From CAWKGC01 sp963849005 (GTDB taxonomy: Bacteria; Pseudomonadota; Gammaproteobacteria; Burkholderiales; Usitatibacteraceae): DNA of 64,000 nt. Below, one piece after another: positions 25,787 to 34,195 of the stretch. The stretch lies in assembly GCA_963849005.1 (NCBI GenBank), contig CAWKGC010000019.1, forward strand, positions 618,090 to 682,089, given 5' to 3'. Made by a program: the position numbers and the translations under genes. Under the pieces are notes generated by a model. That model was given only the letters and a program-made list of their open reading frames with translations, was not told the origin of the DNA and made no database searches. Each line of letters starts with the position of its first letter. Within the stretch, counting starts at the first letter, position 1.

Positions 25787-26592
25787 GCGCAATCTTTGCC
25801 GCGCAGGGACTGGCCAAGCGCTTCGGCGACCGGGTCGTGCTGCAGGACGTCGGGTTCGAGGTCGCCGAGGGCGAAGTGCACGGGATCATGGGCCCCAATG
25901 GGGCGGGAAAGACGACCTGCTTCAACGTCCTCACCGGGACGCACCGCCCGGACGCCGGACGCGTGAGCTTCGCCGGCGAGGACATCACCGGGCTCGCCCC
26001 GCGCGCGATCGCCCGGCGCGGCATCGCGCGTTCCTTCCAGTTGATGAACCTGTTCAACGATTTCACTGCACTCGAGAACGTGACCATGGCCACGCCGGAG
26101 TTGCGCGAACGGGGCTTCGACTGGCTGCGGGATGCGGCCGGGCTGGCCGCCGCGCGAGAACGCGCCCTGCATACGCTGGAGTCGGTCGGGCTTGCCGATC
26201 GCGCCGGCGTGGTGGCAAGGAGCCTCGCCTACGGCGACCGGCGCGCGCTCGAGATCGGCGTGGCGCTCGCAGGAAACCCGCGCCTGCTTTTCCTCGACGA
26301 GCCGACGGCGGGACTGGGTGCCGAGGGCATCACGCGCGTTGCCGACCTCGTTCGATCGCTTCGAGGCAAGGTGACGATGGTGATCATCGAGCACGACATG
26401 CGCTTCCTGTTCGGGCTGGCGGAACGCATTTCGGTGGTGCACTGGGGGCAGGTCATCGCCCGCGGCACGCCGGCGGAACTGCGCGCGAACCCCTGGGTGC
26501 AGCGCTCCAACCTCTCTTCCTTCGCCATCCCCGCGCAAGCGGGGATCCAGCCGCTAAATTCCTGCCTCCGCGGGAATGACGACAAGAAATGA
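25783..26592 (+). CDS. livG: Liv-type ABC transporter ATPase (LivG)
   Basis: 269 residues from a GTG at 25783. Walker A is GPNGAGKTT, the Q-loop lies in RSFQLMNLF, Walker B is RLLFLDEPTAGLG and the switch His is in IIEHDMRFLFGLA. The C-loop reads SLAYGDRRALEIG, a family-normal variant of LSGGQ. The last 25 residues (from FAIPAQAGIQ to LRGNDDKK) are encoded by a dispersed repeat that has run into the gene and extends the protein past its normal end. The stop overlaps livF by ATGA. Confidence 0.92.
   Translation: MSAIFAAQGLAKRFGDRVVLQDVGFEVAEGEVHGIMGPNGAGKTTCFNVLTGTHRPDAGRVSFAGEDITGLAPRAIARRGIARSFQLMNLFNDFTALENVTMATPELRERGFDWLRDAAGLAAARERALHTLESVGLADRAGVVARSLAYGDRRALEIGVALAGNPRLLFLDEPTAGLGAEGITRVADLVRSLRGKVTMVIIEHDMRFLFGLAERISVVHWGQVIARGTPAELRANPWVQRSNLSSFAIPAQAGIQPLNSCLRGNDDKK
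26523..26586. repeat. Dispersed palindromic repeat, copy 2 (inside the livG 3' end)
   Basis: CGCCATCCCCGCGCAAGCGGGGATCC with CCGCGGGAATGACGA at the far end. It codes for the extra C-terminal tail of LivG. Confidence 0.7.
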
Positions 26593-27287
26593 TCCTCGAC
26601 CTCTCCGCCATCGATACCTATTACGACGAGACTCAGGCGTTGTTCGGCGTTTCGCTCAACGTCGCGGCAGGGGAAGTGGTCGCGCTGCTGGGGGCCAACG
26701 GCGCGGGCAAGACCACGACGCTGCGCTCCATCCTCGGCCTCACGCGAGCGCGCCATGGCAGCGTGCGATTCGACGGGCGCGACGTCTCGCAGGTGCCGAC
26801 GCACGAGATCGCGCGCGCCGGGGTCGGTTGGGTGCCGGACGACAGGCGCATCTTTCCCACCCTGACGGTCGCGCGGAACCTCGCAATCGCCTGCAAGAAG
26901 ACGCGCTTCCGGTCCTGGGCGCTCAAGGAGTGCTTCGAGGTTTTCTCCGCGCTCGAATACCTGATGAAGCGCGAATGCGAGAACCTTTCCGGCGGCGAGA
27001 TGCAGATGGTGGCGATCTCGCGCGTGCTGCTCGGGGCCCCCGGGCTGGTGCTGATGGACGAGCCCAGCCAGGGACTCGCGCCGAAAGTCGTGCAGGACGT
27101 CATGCGCGTCGTGCGCCGCCTGCGTGACGAAGGCGTGGGCGTCCTGCTGGTGGAACAGAACGTCGCGACCGCCCTGGATGTCGCCGATCGCGCCTACGTG
27201 CTCGATCGCGGCAAGGTCGCCTTCTCGGGAACGGCGGCGCAATTGCGCGACGACGCGGCGCTGCGTACGAGGCTGCTTGGCACATGA
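26589..27287 (+). CDS. livF: Liv-type ABC transporter ATPase (LivF)
   Basis: 232 residues, the usual LivF length. Walker A GANGAGKTT, Q-loop region GWVPDDRRIFPTLTV, a full C-loop LSGGEMQMVAISRVLL, Walker B LVLMDEPSQGLAP and switch His replaced by Gln in LLVEQNVATAL, normal for LivF. Pairs with LivG to power the importer. It begins in a four-base overlap with livG and ends in one with the next ATPase gene. Confidence 0.93.
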   Translation: MILDLSAIDTYYDETQALFGVSLNVAAGEVVALLGANGAGKTTTLRSILGLTRARHGSVRFDGRDVSQVPTHEIARAGVGWVPDDRRIFPTLTVARNLAIACKKTRFRSWALKECFEVFSALEYLMKRECENLSGGEMQMVAISRVLLGAPGLVLMDEPSQGLAPKVVQDVMRVVRRLRDEGVGVLLVEQNVATALDVADRAYVLDRGKVAFSGTAAQLRDDAALRTRLLGT

Positions 27288-27904
27288 GCATGCTCAAGGT
27301 CGAAGCGCTCACCAAGGTCTACACGCGCGGCCGCTTCTCGCGCGCGCCGACCTTCAGCCTCGAGGCCGATTTCGCCATCGACAAGCCGGCAATCGTCGGC
27401 GTGATGGGGCCGAACGGTTCGGGCAAGACCACGCTATTCGAGCTGATCACCGGAAGCAACCAGCCGACGTCGGGGCGCGTGCTCTGCAACGGGCAGGACA
27501 TCCACCGGGTGCGCTACGAGCAGCGTTCCCGGCTGGCGATGCACTACCACCAGTCCTACCAGGTGCGCTCGATCAAGCGCGGCAAGCCCTCCTTCCTGCT
27601 CGAGCAGGCGTTGGGGGACAAGGCGGTGATCCACCTGTTTGACGAGCCGCAGTTCAACACCCAGGACGGCTACATCGGCTTCATGCTCGACTTCTTCCGC
27701 CGCCTGAAGGACGAGGGCAAGGTCGTGTTCGTGTGCCTGCACCCCAACGAGCCGTTCCACGTCGAATTGATGGGCGAGATCTGCGAACGCTTCATCTTCG
27801 TGCGCCAGGGCCGGCTGGCCCATGCGGCCACGCTCGCCGGCATGGCGGAAAACGCTCCGTTCCGCGACTACCTCGGCAAGCTCGCAGCCACCGTCGTTTC
27901 CTGA
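27284..27904 (+). CDS. Third ABC-type ATPase, short and lacking the signature motif
   Basis: 206 residues. Walker A is intact (GPNGSGKTT, 42-50) and so are a Gln after it (HYHQSYQ, about 88-93), Walker B (VIHLFDEP, 115-122) and a switch His (CLHPNEP, His153). Between the Gln loop and Walker B there are only about 24 residues, and no LSGGQ-like C-loop can be found; a normal ATPase has about 75 there. The D-loop is also odd (QFNTQD). It may bind ATP without forming a standard closed dimer, or a segment of about 150 bases may be missing. It is translated with livF through an ATGA overlap. Confidence 0.75.
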   Translation: MSMLKVEALTKVYTRGRFSRAPTFSLEADFAIDKPAIVGVMGPNGSGKTTLFELITGSNQPTSGRVLCNGQDIHRVRYEQRSRLAMHYHQSYQVRSIKRGKPSFLLEQALGDKAVIHLFDEPQFNTQDGYIGFMLDFFRRLKDEGKVVFVCLHPNEPFHVELMGEICERFIFVRQGRLAHAATLAGMAENAPFRDYLGKLAATVVS

Positions 27905-27945
27905 GGTCATTGTCCTGTCGCGGCAATGCTCCTAGACTTGCGGGC

Positions 27946-29600
27946 ATGAAAACCTCCCGCCCCGTTGCCGCGCTCTCTTTCCTTCCTGTTCGCCATAGCT
28001 GCTGCTCGCCGGCTGCGCGTCCGGTCCTTCCGCCGAGGCCCCGCCGCCGCCCAAGCTCGTGGTGCTGGTCGTGGTCGACGGGCTGCCGCAGCGGCAGGTG
28101 CTCGATCACCGCGAGCAGCTCGCGCCCGACGGCTTCCGCCGCTTCCTCGACCGCGGCCGGTGGTTCTCGCAGGCCAACTACGGCTACGCGTACACCGTGA
28201 CGGCCGCGGGACACGCGGCGCTGCTCTCGGGCGCCTACCCGCACCGCTCGGGCATCATCGGCAACGAATGGCGCGATCCGCAGACGGGGCAGACGGTCTA
28301 CTGCACCGGCGACACGGCCTATACCTACATCGGGCACAAGACGTCGGCGCTCGATGGCACCAGCCCGCGCAACATGAAGGTCGAGACGCTCGGCGACGTG
28401 ATGAGGCGCGAGAGCGCGGGCAAGGCCAAAGTGATCGGCATCTCCGGCAAGGACCGCGGCGCGATCCTGCCCGCGGGCCACGCGGGGACGGCCTACATGT
28501 ACATGGCGCAGACCGGGCAATTCGCCTCCACTACCTTTTACATGAAGGAACACCCGGCCTGGGTGCAAGCCTTCAACGCGGCGAAGCCCGCGGACAGGTT
28601 CTTTGGCGCGGTCTGGTCGCCGTTGCTGCCTGAAGCGGCCTATGCGAAATCGGTCCCCGACAACAGCCCGTGGTTCAACAAGGGCGGCAGCCTGCCGAAA
28701 AAGATGGGCGAAGGGCAGGACAGCCCCGGTCCGCTGTTCTATGGCGCGTTGATGCCGAGCCCGTTCGGCGACGAACTCACGCTCGCCTTCGCGCGCGCCG
28801 CGGTGGAAGGCGAGGGGCTGGGCGCGGACGACGTGACCGACATCCTCTCGGTCAGCCTGTCGTCGCACGATTACGTGAACCATGCGTGGGGAGCGGAATC
28901 GCGCATGTCGCATGACCACGTGCTGCAGCTCGACCGCCACCTCGCGAAGTTCTTCGCGTTCCTGGACGAGCGCGTCGGCAAGGACAACTACGTCGTGGTG
29001 CTTTCCGCCGATCACGGCTTCATGCCTGTGCCCGAGTACAGCAAGACGCTCGGCCGCGACGCCGGACGGCAGAACACCCGCGAGACCACGGCGCGCCTGA
29101 ACGCGTCGCTCGCGCCGAAATTCGGCGAAGGCACCTGGGCGCTCGGGTTTTCCGCGTATGGCGTGGTGCTCAACGGCAAGCTGATCAAGGAAAAGAATGT
29201 CGACGCCGTGGCCTTGCAAGAGGAGATGCGCAAGCTGCTCCTGCAGGAGCCCGGCATCTCCGCCGCGCTCATCCGCCCCGAGCTGGAGAACGGCACCGGG
29301 CCCACAGGCCAGCCTTACGAGCGCATGCGCAACACCTGGTACAAGGAGCGCTCTGCCGATATCCAGCTCGCCTCGAAACCATACTGGATGCTCGAATCCT
29401 CGCGCAGTGCCGCCACGACCCATGGCTCGGCCTGGGAATACGACACCAACGTGCCGATCCTGTTCTACGGCCCGCGCTGGGTGCGCGCCGCGCGCATCGA
29501 CGAACCGGTGGAAGTCGCGGACATCGCGCCGACGCTTGCCGTGGTGGTCGGGGTGCCGGCGCCCGCGCAATCGGAAGGGCGCGCCCGGGCGTTGCGCTAG
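27946..29600 (+). CDS. Alkaline phosphatase-superfamily lipoprotein (PafA/phosphodiesterase type), frameshifted N-terminus
   Basis: From about 28,059 the protein is intact: VVLVVVDGLPQ (metal Asp), TVTAAGHAALLSGAYPHRSGI (nucleophile Thr region), SLSSHDYVNHAWG and VVLSADHGFMPVP (metal Asp/His pairs), as in Ca/Zn-independent and PafA-like monoesterases and NPP-type diesterases. The start at 27946 (MKTSRPVAAL), a hydrophobic stretch (SFLFAIAA) and a lipobox (LLAGCASG) lie in three frames, so two indels near 27,975-28,000 are needed. With those repaired it is a lipid-anchored periplasmic enzyme of about 550 residues. Confidence 0.8.
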
Positions 29601-29607
29601 CGCCGCC

Positions 29608-30021
29608 TCAGCTGCTGCAGTCGAGATAGACGGTGCGGTGCTCGTAGGCGGAAGCCGTCTTCGCCACGCTGCCGCAGGTGTAGTTCACTTCGAGCTCCTT
29701 GCGCTGCCCGGGGTCGGGATCGCCGCAGATCGAGTTGGTGGCGTCGATCGAGGCCGAGAGCTTGCCCTGCGCCTTCAGCCGCACATGGCGAGTCGCGTCG
29801 CAGATCTTGTTCGATGACCCGTAGCGCGCCACCTGGATGTTGATCGAGCCGCCGATCGGCGGAGGCGTGGCGACCGCGGTGCCGCGCGCATCTCCCTGCC
29901 CCTTGCGATAGCCTTCGGAAAAGCCTTCCTTGTAGCCGCGCTTGTAGCCGTCGTCATAGGGGTTTTGCGCCAGCGCGAGCGGGCTGGCGACGATGAACAG
30001 GGCAAGGATGGGGGTGCGCAT
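29608..30021 (-). CDS. Small secreted protein with a Gly/Tyr-rich repeat
   Basis: 137 residues: signal peptide ending SPLALAQ, then a short repeat of the form YKRGYKEGFSEGYRKG (about residues 26-41), a Pro/Gly linker and a C-terminal part with four cysteines (NKICDAT, NSICGD, NYTCGS, YLDCSS) that could form two disulfides. No family is recognised. It is convergent with the phosphatase gene and two bases downstream of the aldehyde dehydrogenase stop, so it may be the upstream or read-through neighbour of that operon. Confidence 0.65.
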   Translation of the reverse strand: MRTPILALFIVASPLALAQNPYDDGYKRGYKEGFSEGYRKGQGDARGTAVATPPPIGGSINIQVARYGSSNKICDATRHVRLKAQGKLSASIDATNSICGDPDPGQRKELEVNYTCGSVAKTASAYEHRTVYLDCSS

Positions 30022-30023
30022 TT

Positions 30024-31403
30024 TCAAGCTCCGCGGAGGTGCCAGGCCTTGGGCCGGGTGAAAGTCTCGATCCCGTAGGTGGAAAGCGTCAGGCCGACTC
30101 CCGAGTGGCCGACGCCCGACCACGGCAGCCTCGGGCTCACGCGGTCGCAGCAATTCCAGTACACCGAGCCGCTGGCCACCTGCGCGAGCAATTTCATCGC
30201 GCGCTTGCGGTCTGCCGTGTAGACGCCGGCAGTCAGGCCGTAATCGGTGTCGTTCATCAGCGCCACCGCCTCGGCATCGTTCTTCACCGGCATGAGGCCG
30301 ATGACCGGGCCGAATGTCTCGTCGCGCATCACCGCCATCCCGTGGTCCACGTTCACGAGCACGGTGGGCTGGAAGTAGTTGCCCTTGCCCTTGATGCGTT
30401 TGCCGCCGGCGAGCACTTTCGCGCCCTTCATGGTCGCGTCCTTCACTTGCGCCTCGAGCACTTTCAGGTGCGCGGCGCGCGTTAGCGGCCCGATGTAGGT
30501 GCCGGGGCTTTCCGGGTTGCCGACCCTGAAGCCCTTCACCTCGGCGACGAAGGACTTCACGAAGCCGTCGAAGATCTTCTCGTGCACGTAGATCCGCTCG
30601 ACCGAGCAGCAGCTCTGCCCCGCGTTGTAGAAGGCGCCGTCGGCAATCCCCGCCGCCGCCTTGGCGATGTCCACGTCCTCGCAGACGTAGACCGGGTCCT
30701 TGCCGCCGAGCTCCAGCTGCAGCTTGATCATGCGCCCGGCGAGCGCCTGCGCGATCCTGCGCCCGGTGGGGTAGGAGCCGGTGAAGAACACGCCGTCCAG
30801 CGGCTGCCTGATCAGGGCCTCTCCCGCGTCGCCCGCGCCGATCACGGGAATGAACACGTCGTCGGGAATGCCGCATTCGTGCAGCATCTTCGCGATCGCC
30901 AATCCCGTGAGTGCCGCGAATTCCGAAGGCTTGTAGAGCACGGTGTTGCCCGCCAGCAGCGCCGGGACGAACACGTTGCTGCCGACGAAATAGGGGTAGT
31001 TCCACGCCGAGATGTTGGCGATGACGCCGAGCGGCTCGTGCGAGACCGCCTCTTCCATCCCGCCGTCCTTGCCGCCGGAGACCTTCCTGGTCTTCAGCGT
31101 CCCGGCGGTCTCGGCGAGGAAGAAGTCGATGCGGCCGATGAGCCCCTTCAACTCGTTCGTCGATTGCGAGAGCGGCTTGCCGACTTCATGCGTGAGGATG
31201 AGGGCGAGGTCTTCCATCCGCTCGATCACCTTGTCGCGGAAGGCCGCGATCGTGGCGAGGCGGTACTTGAGGGGCGTCTTCGCCCAGCCCGGTTGCGCGG
31301 CGCGGGCGCCTTGGTACTTGGCGCGGATCGTCCTCGCGTCGTCCGTGGGCAAGGTGGCGAGGACCTTCCCGTTTGCCGGGCTGGCGACCTTGATCGAGGC
31401 CAT
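30024..31403 (-). CDS. NAD(P)-dependent aldehyde dehydrogenase
   Basis: 459 residues from the ATG at 31403; a longer frame reading upstream overlaps the PuuD gene. ALDH marks: ISAWNYPYFVGSNVFVPALL, FTGSYPTGRRI (cofactor), LQLELGGKDP (general-base Glu), NAGQSCCSVERIYV (nucleophile Cys) and DETFGPVIGLM. It oxidises an aldehyde to the acid. Next to a PuuD-like hydrolase and an iron-type alcohol dehydrogenase it could act on an amino- or gamma-glutamyl-aldehyde or on succinate semialdehyde. It overlaps the PuuD stop by one base. Confidence 0.9.
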   Translation of the reverse strand: MASIKVASPANGKVLATLPTDDARTIRAKYQGARAAQPGWAKTPLKYRLATIAAFRDKVIERMEDLALILTHEVGKPLSQSTNELKGLIGRIDFFLAETAGTLKTRKVSGGKDGGMEEAVSHEPLGVIANISAWNYPYFVGSNVFVPALLAGNTVLYKPSEFAALTGLAIAKMLHECGIPDDVFIPVIGAGDAGEALIRQPLDGVFFTGSYPTGRRIAQALAGRMIKLQLELGGKDPVYVCEDVDIAKAAAGIADGAFYNAGQSCCSVERIYVHEKIFDGFVKSFVAEVKGFRVGNPESPGTYIGPLTRAAHLKVLEAQVKDATMKGAKVLAGGKRIKGKGNYFQPTVLVNVDHGMAVMRDETFGPVIGLMPVKNDAEAVALMNDTDYGLTAGVYTADRKRAMKLLAQVASGSVYWNCCDRVSPRLPWSGVGHSGVGLTLSTYGIETFTRPKAWHLRGA

Positions 31404-32218
31404 CAGGCGGCGTTCTTCGCGGCGACGGCGGGCTTGCCTGCCTTGACAGCGCGCGCGACAGCGAGGAATTCCGCCAGCACCGGGCCGCCGTCGAGCAGGT
31501 GCGAATGCGACGGGTCCATGAACTCCGGGTGCCATTGCACGCCCACCACGTAGCCCGGCCCCTGCCAGCGGATCGCCTCGACGATGTCGTCTTCGGTGGA
31601 ACGCGCCTCGACCACAAGCTCGCGGCCGAGCGCCTTGACCGCCTGGTGGTGGATGGTATTGATGGTCGCTTCCTCGATTTCGGGATAGAGCCGCGCCAGG
31701 CGCGTGCCGGCGACGATCCGCATCTGGTGGAAGTTGTTCTCGTAGAGTGATTCGCAGCGGTGCAGGGTGTCCTGCGAATGCTGGGTGGCGATGTCCTGGT
31801 AGAGCGTGCCGCCGAAAGCGACGTTGATCAACTGCATGCCGCGGCACACGCCCAGCACGGGCTTGCCCTTTTTCATGAAGGTGCGGATCAATTCGAGTTC
31901 ATAGAGGTCGCGCACCCGGTCGCCGGCCCATTCGGGCCTGAGCGGCGCTTCGCCGTAGCTCTCGGGCGCGACGTCGGCGCCGCCCTGGAGCACGAGCCCG
32001 TCGAGGCTGTCGACGTAGTCCTCGATGGCGATGTTGCCCGGGCCGTGCGGGGTCTCCCTGCTGATCGCGGGGATCATGAACACCAGCACGTCGTGCGACA
32101 TCACCCAGTGGGCGACGCGCTGCTCGACGTACTGGAGCGTCTTGGTGGGCAGGAAGGCGCGGCTGCCGTCGGGGTGCAGCAGGCGGGCCGAAAGGCCGAT
32201 CCTCAAAGTGGTTCCCAT
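31403..32218 (-). CDS. Gamma-glutamyl-GABA hydrolase-like class I glutamine amidotransferase (PuuD family)
   Basis: 271 residues. Catalytic triad in place: Cys in LGVCRGMQLINVAFGGTL, His and Glu in VGVQWHPEFMD. An early loop, LVLQGGADVAPESYGEAPL, is typical of the peptidase C26/PuuD group. PuuD frees GABA from gamma-glutamyl-GABA in the putrescine pathway; glutamine synthetase-like PuuA and oxidase PuuB are not in the window. Its place between ALDH and Fe-ADH genes fits an amine or gamma-glutamylated intermediate. Confidence 0.87.
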   Translation of the reverse strand: MGTTLRIGLSARLLHPDGSRAFLPTKTLQYVEQRVAHWVMSHDVLVFMIPAISRETPHGPGNIAIEDYVDSLDGLVLQGGADVAPESYGEAPLRPEWAGDRVRDLYELELIRTFMKKGKPVLGVCRGMQLINVAFGGTLYQDIATQHSQDTLHRCESLYENNFHQMRIVAGTRLARLYPEIEEATINTIHHQAVKALGRELVVEARSTEDDIVEAIRWQGPGYVVGVQWHPEFMDPSHSHLLDGGPVLAEFLAVARAVKAGKPAVAAKNAA

Positions 32219-32227
32219 GCCGCTATT

Positions 32228-33361
32228 CTAGATCGCTTCGGCGAAGATGCGCTCGAAGTCCGCCCGGGTGCAGGGGCGCGGGTTGGTCTGGTGGCAGGTG
32301 TCGTTGATCGCCACCTCGACCAGCGCCGCGATATGGCCCCTGTTCACGCCCTTGGCCGAGAGCTTCGCCGGGATGCCCACCTCGGCCTTCAGGTGCGCGA
32401 GCCAGGCGATGAAATCGTCCGGCGTGTCTCCGGCGTGGCAGACGCGGGCCAGTTCCTTCATCTTCGCCTGCGCCGAGGGCGCGTTGAAGCGCATGACGTG
32501 GTCGATCATGATGCCGTTGGCGAGCCCGTGGTGCATGTCCACCACGGTGCCCAGCGCGTGGGCGCAGGAATGCACGGCGCCCAGGTCCTTCTGGAAGGCG
32601 ATCGCGCCCATGAGGGAGGACATCATCATGTCCGAGCGCGCCTGCAGGTTCCCCGGATCCTTCACCGCCTTCACCAGCGCCTGCGCGGCGATGCGCGCGC
32701 CTTCGAGCGCGATGCCGTCGCAAAGCGGATGGTAGGCGGGCGACAGGTAGCTCTCGACGTTGTGCGTGAGGGCGTCGAGCCCCGTGGCCGCGGTGATCGC
32801 GCGCGGCAGGCCGAGGGTGAGCTCGGGGTCGGCGAACACCGCCTTGGCAAGGAGCGCGGGAGAAAAGATGATCTTCTTGACGTGCGTCGCGTCGTCGGAA
32901 ATCACCGAGGAGCGGCCGACTTCGGAGCCGGTGCCGCTGGTCGTGGGCAGGGCGATGAAATACGGAAGCGCGTTGGTGATCTCGCGCGCCCGCGGATGGT
33001 CCCAGGCGTATTCCATGACGCCGCCGTCGTGCACCGCCATCAATGCGACGGCCTTCGCCACGTCGAGCGCGGCGCCGCCGCCGAAACCGATCACGCAATC
33101 GGCGCCGTGCGCCTTGTAGGCCGCCACACCCTCGTCGACCTGGCTCCTGACCGGATTGCCGAAGACGCCCGAATAGGTGGCCACGGTGAGCCCGGTGAGG
33201 CCGGACTGGAAATCCGCGAGGATCGGCAGCGCGGCCACGCCCTTGTCCGTGACGACCAGGGGGCGCTCGATGCCCTGCTCCCAAAGATGCTCTGCGACGA
33301 GCTGGCGCGCGCCGGCGCCGAAATGGATGGTGGTGGGAAAGGAAAAACGGGTGATGGCCAT
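32228..33361 (-). CDS. Iron-containing alcohol dehydrogenase
   Basis: 377 residues from the ATG at 33361. Group III ADH marks: FGGGAALDVAKAVAL (NAD loop), PTTSGTGSEVGRSSVI, GLDALTHNVESYLSP and HALGTVVDMHHGLANGI, with the Asp and three His that hold Fe(II). Family members handle 1,2-propanediol, 4-hydroxybutyrate, ethanol and others. It is the first full gene of an operon with the PuuD-like gene (nine bases on) and the ALDH. Together they could turn an alcohol to an aldehyde to an acid. Confidence 0.9.
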   Translation of the reverse strand: MAITRFSFPTTIHFGAGARQLVAEHLWEQGIERPLVVTDKGVAALPILADFQSGLTGLTVATYSGVFGNPVRSQVDEGVAAYKAHGADCVIGFGGGAALDVAKAVALMAVHDGGVMEYAWDHPRAREITNALPYFIALPTTSGTGSEVGRSSVISDDATHVKKIIFSPALLAKAVFADPELTLGLPRAITAATGLDALTHNVESYLSPAYHPLCDGIALEGARIAAQALVKAVKDPGNLQARSDMMMSSLMGAIAFQKDLGAVHSCAHALGTVVDMHHGLANGIMIDHVMRFNAPSAQAKMKELARVCHAGDTPDDFIAWLAHLKAEVGIPAKLSAKGVNRGHIAALVEVAINDTCHQTNPRPCTRADFERIFAEAI

Positions 33362-33438
33362 CGCGGTTCCTGTTCGAGTTGGGCAACGATACTCGAACAA
33401 GGCGGACGTGACCACCGAAGTGCCGCAGCCCTCCGGGC

Positions 33439-33603
33439 TCAGGTCGGGTGCCAGGGCGCGGATGCGGCGGGGTTGCGCGCCTCGCCGGAACTGTCGCGCA
33501 GGTGGTGCGGGATCGACAGGGAGGCGATCACGATCACCACCAGCAGCGCGCCACCAATGGCGCCAGCAAGCTCTATGACGAAACTTCGAAGTGACTTGTC
33601 CAT
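33439..33603 (-). CDS. Small single-span membrane protein
   Basis: 54 residues, starting MDKSLRSFVIELAG and continuing with a 17-20 residue hydrophobic span (GGALLVVIVIASLSI), then a polar tail ending APWHPT. AAGGAG lies eight bases before the ATG at 33603. No homologue is recognised. It lies between the Fe-ADH gene on the same strand and the divergent SHP gene, and shares the CTTAA array region with the latter. It may be the first gene of the Fe-ADH operon or a partner of the cytochrome operon. Confidence 0.6.
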   Translation of the reverse strand: MDKSLRSFVIELAGAIGGALLVVIVIASLSIPHHLRDSSGEARNPAASAPWHPT

Positions 33604-33656
33604 GAATGATGCTCCTTGATGGGTGTTGGCCAGTGCGACCAGTGTGGGCGCTGCGC

Positions 33657-33701
33657 CTTAAGCCCGCCTTAACGCGGCCGGCGCGTTAAGGAATCCCTAA
33701 G
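33657..33701. promoter_or_regulatory. CTTAA-type operator array (PmrA/QseB-like)
   Basis: CTTAA-N6-CTTAA at 33657-33672, then its mirror TTAAG-N6-CTAAG at 33686-33701 (one mismatch). The 11-base period matches PmrA/QseB boxes. It lies 43 bases before the SHP start, and a QseB-like response regulator is encoded at the end of the same gene set. Confidence 0.65.
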
Positions 33702-33743
33702 GCGCGGCATTCACCATGGCGGCTCACAAGCGAAGGAGTTGCC

Positions 33744-34160
33744 ATGAACCGTTCGACCGTTTCGACCCTTGCCCGATGCCTGGCTGCCGCCGCGCTGGCC
33801 GGCCCGGGCCTTCTCCAGCAGGCGCAAGCGGCCACTCCGGCGGAACTGCTGGCCGGATTTTCTTCGCAGGCAGGGTCCGCGCCCTCGGCCGCGCGCGGCC
33901 AGCAATTCTTCACCACGACCCACGGCAAGGAATGGGCTTGCGCCACCTGCCATGGTGCCGTGCCGGTGCAGGCGGGGAAGCATGCCGCGACGGGCAAGGC
34001 AATCGGCGCAATGGCGCCGGCGTCCAATCTCGATCGCTTCACTGATGCCGCGAAAGTCGAGAAGTGGTTTCGCCGCAACTGCAACGACGTCGCCGGACGC
34101 GAATGCACGCCCGCGGAAAAGGCCGACTTGCTCGCCTGGCTGATGGCGCTGAAACCCTGA
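33744..34160 (+). CDS. SHP-like monohaem cytochrome c (DUF1924)
   Basis: 138 residues with a signal peptide ending QQAQA. One haem site CATCH near residue 72, and a later cysteine pair in RRNCNDVAGRECTP that could form the disulfide known in sphaeroides haem protein. DUF1924/SHP proteins bind haem with an axial asparagine or other labile ligand and react with oxygen or peroxide. The next two genes encode a di-haem cytochrome and a cytochrome b561, the known SHP-DHC-cyt b arrangement. GAAGGAG lies just before the start. Confidence 0.85.
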   Translation: MNRSTVSTLARCLAAAALAGPGLLQQAQAATPAELLAGFSSQAGSAPSAARGQQFFTTTHGKEWACATCHGAVPVQAGKHAATGKAIGAMAPASNLDRFTDAAKVEKWFRRNCNDVAGRECTPAEKADLLAWLMALKP

Positions 34161-34195
34161 TTACCCGAACCGCACTGTCATCCGGAGAAACATCG

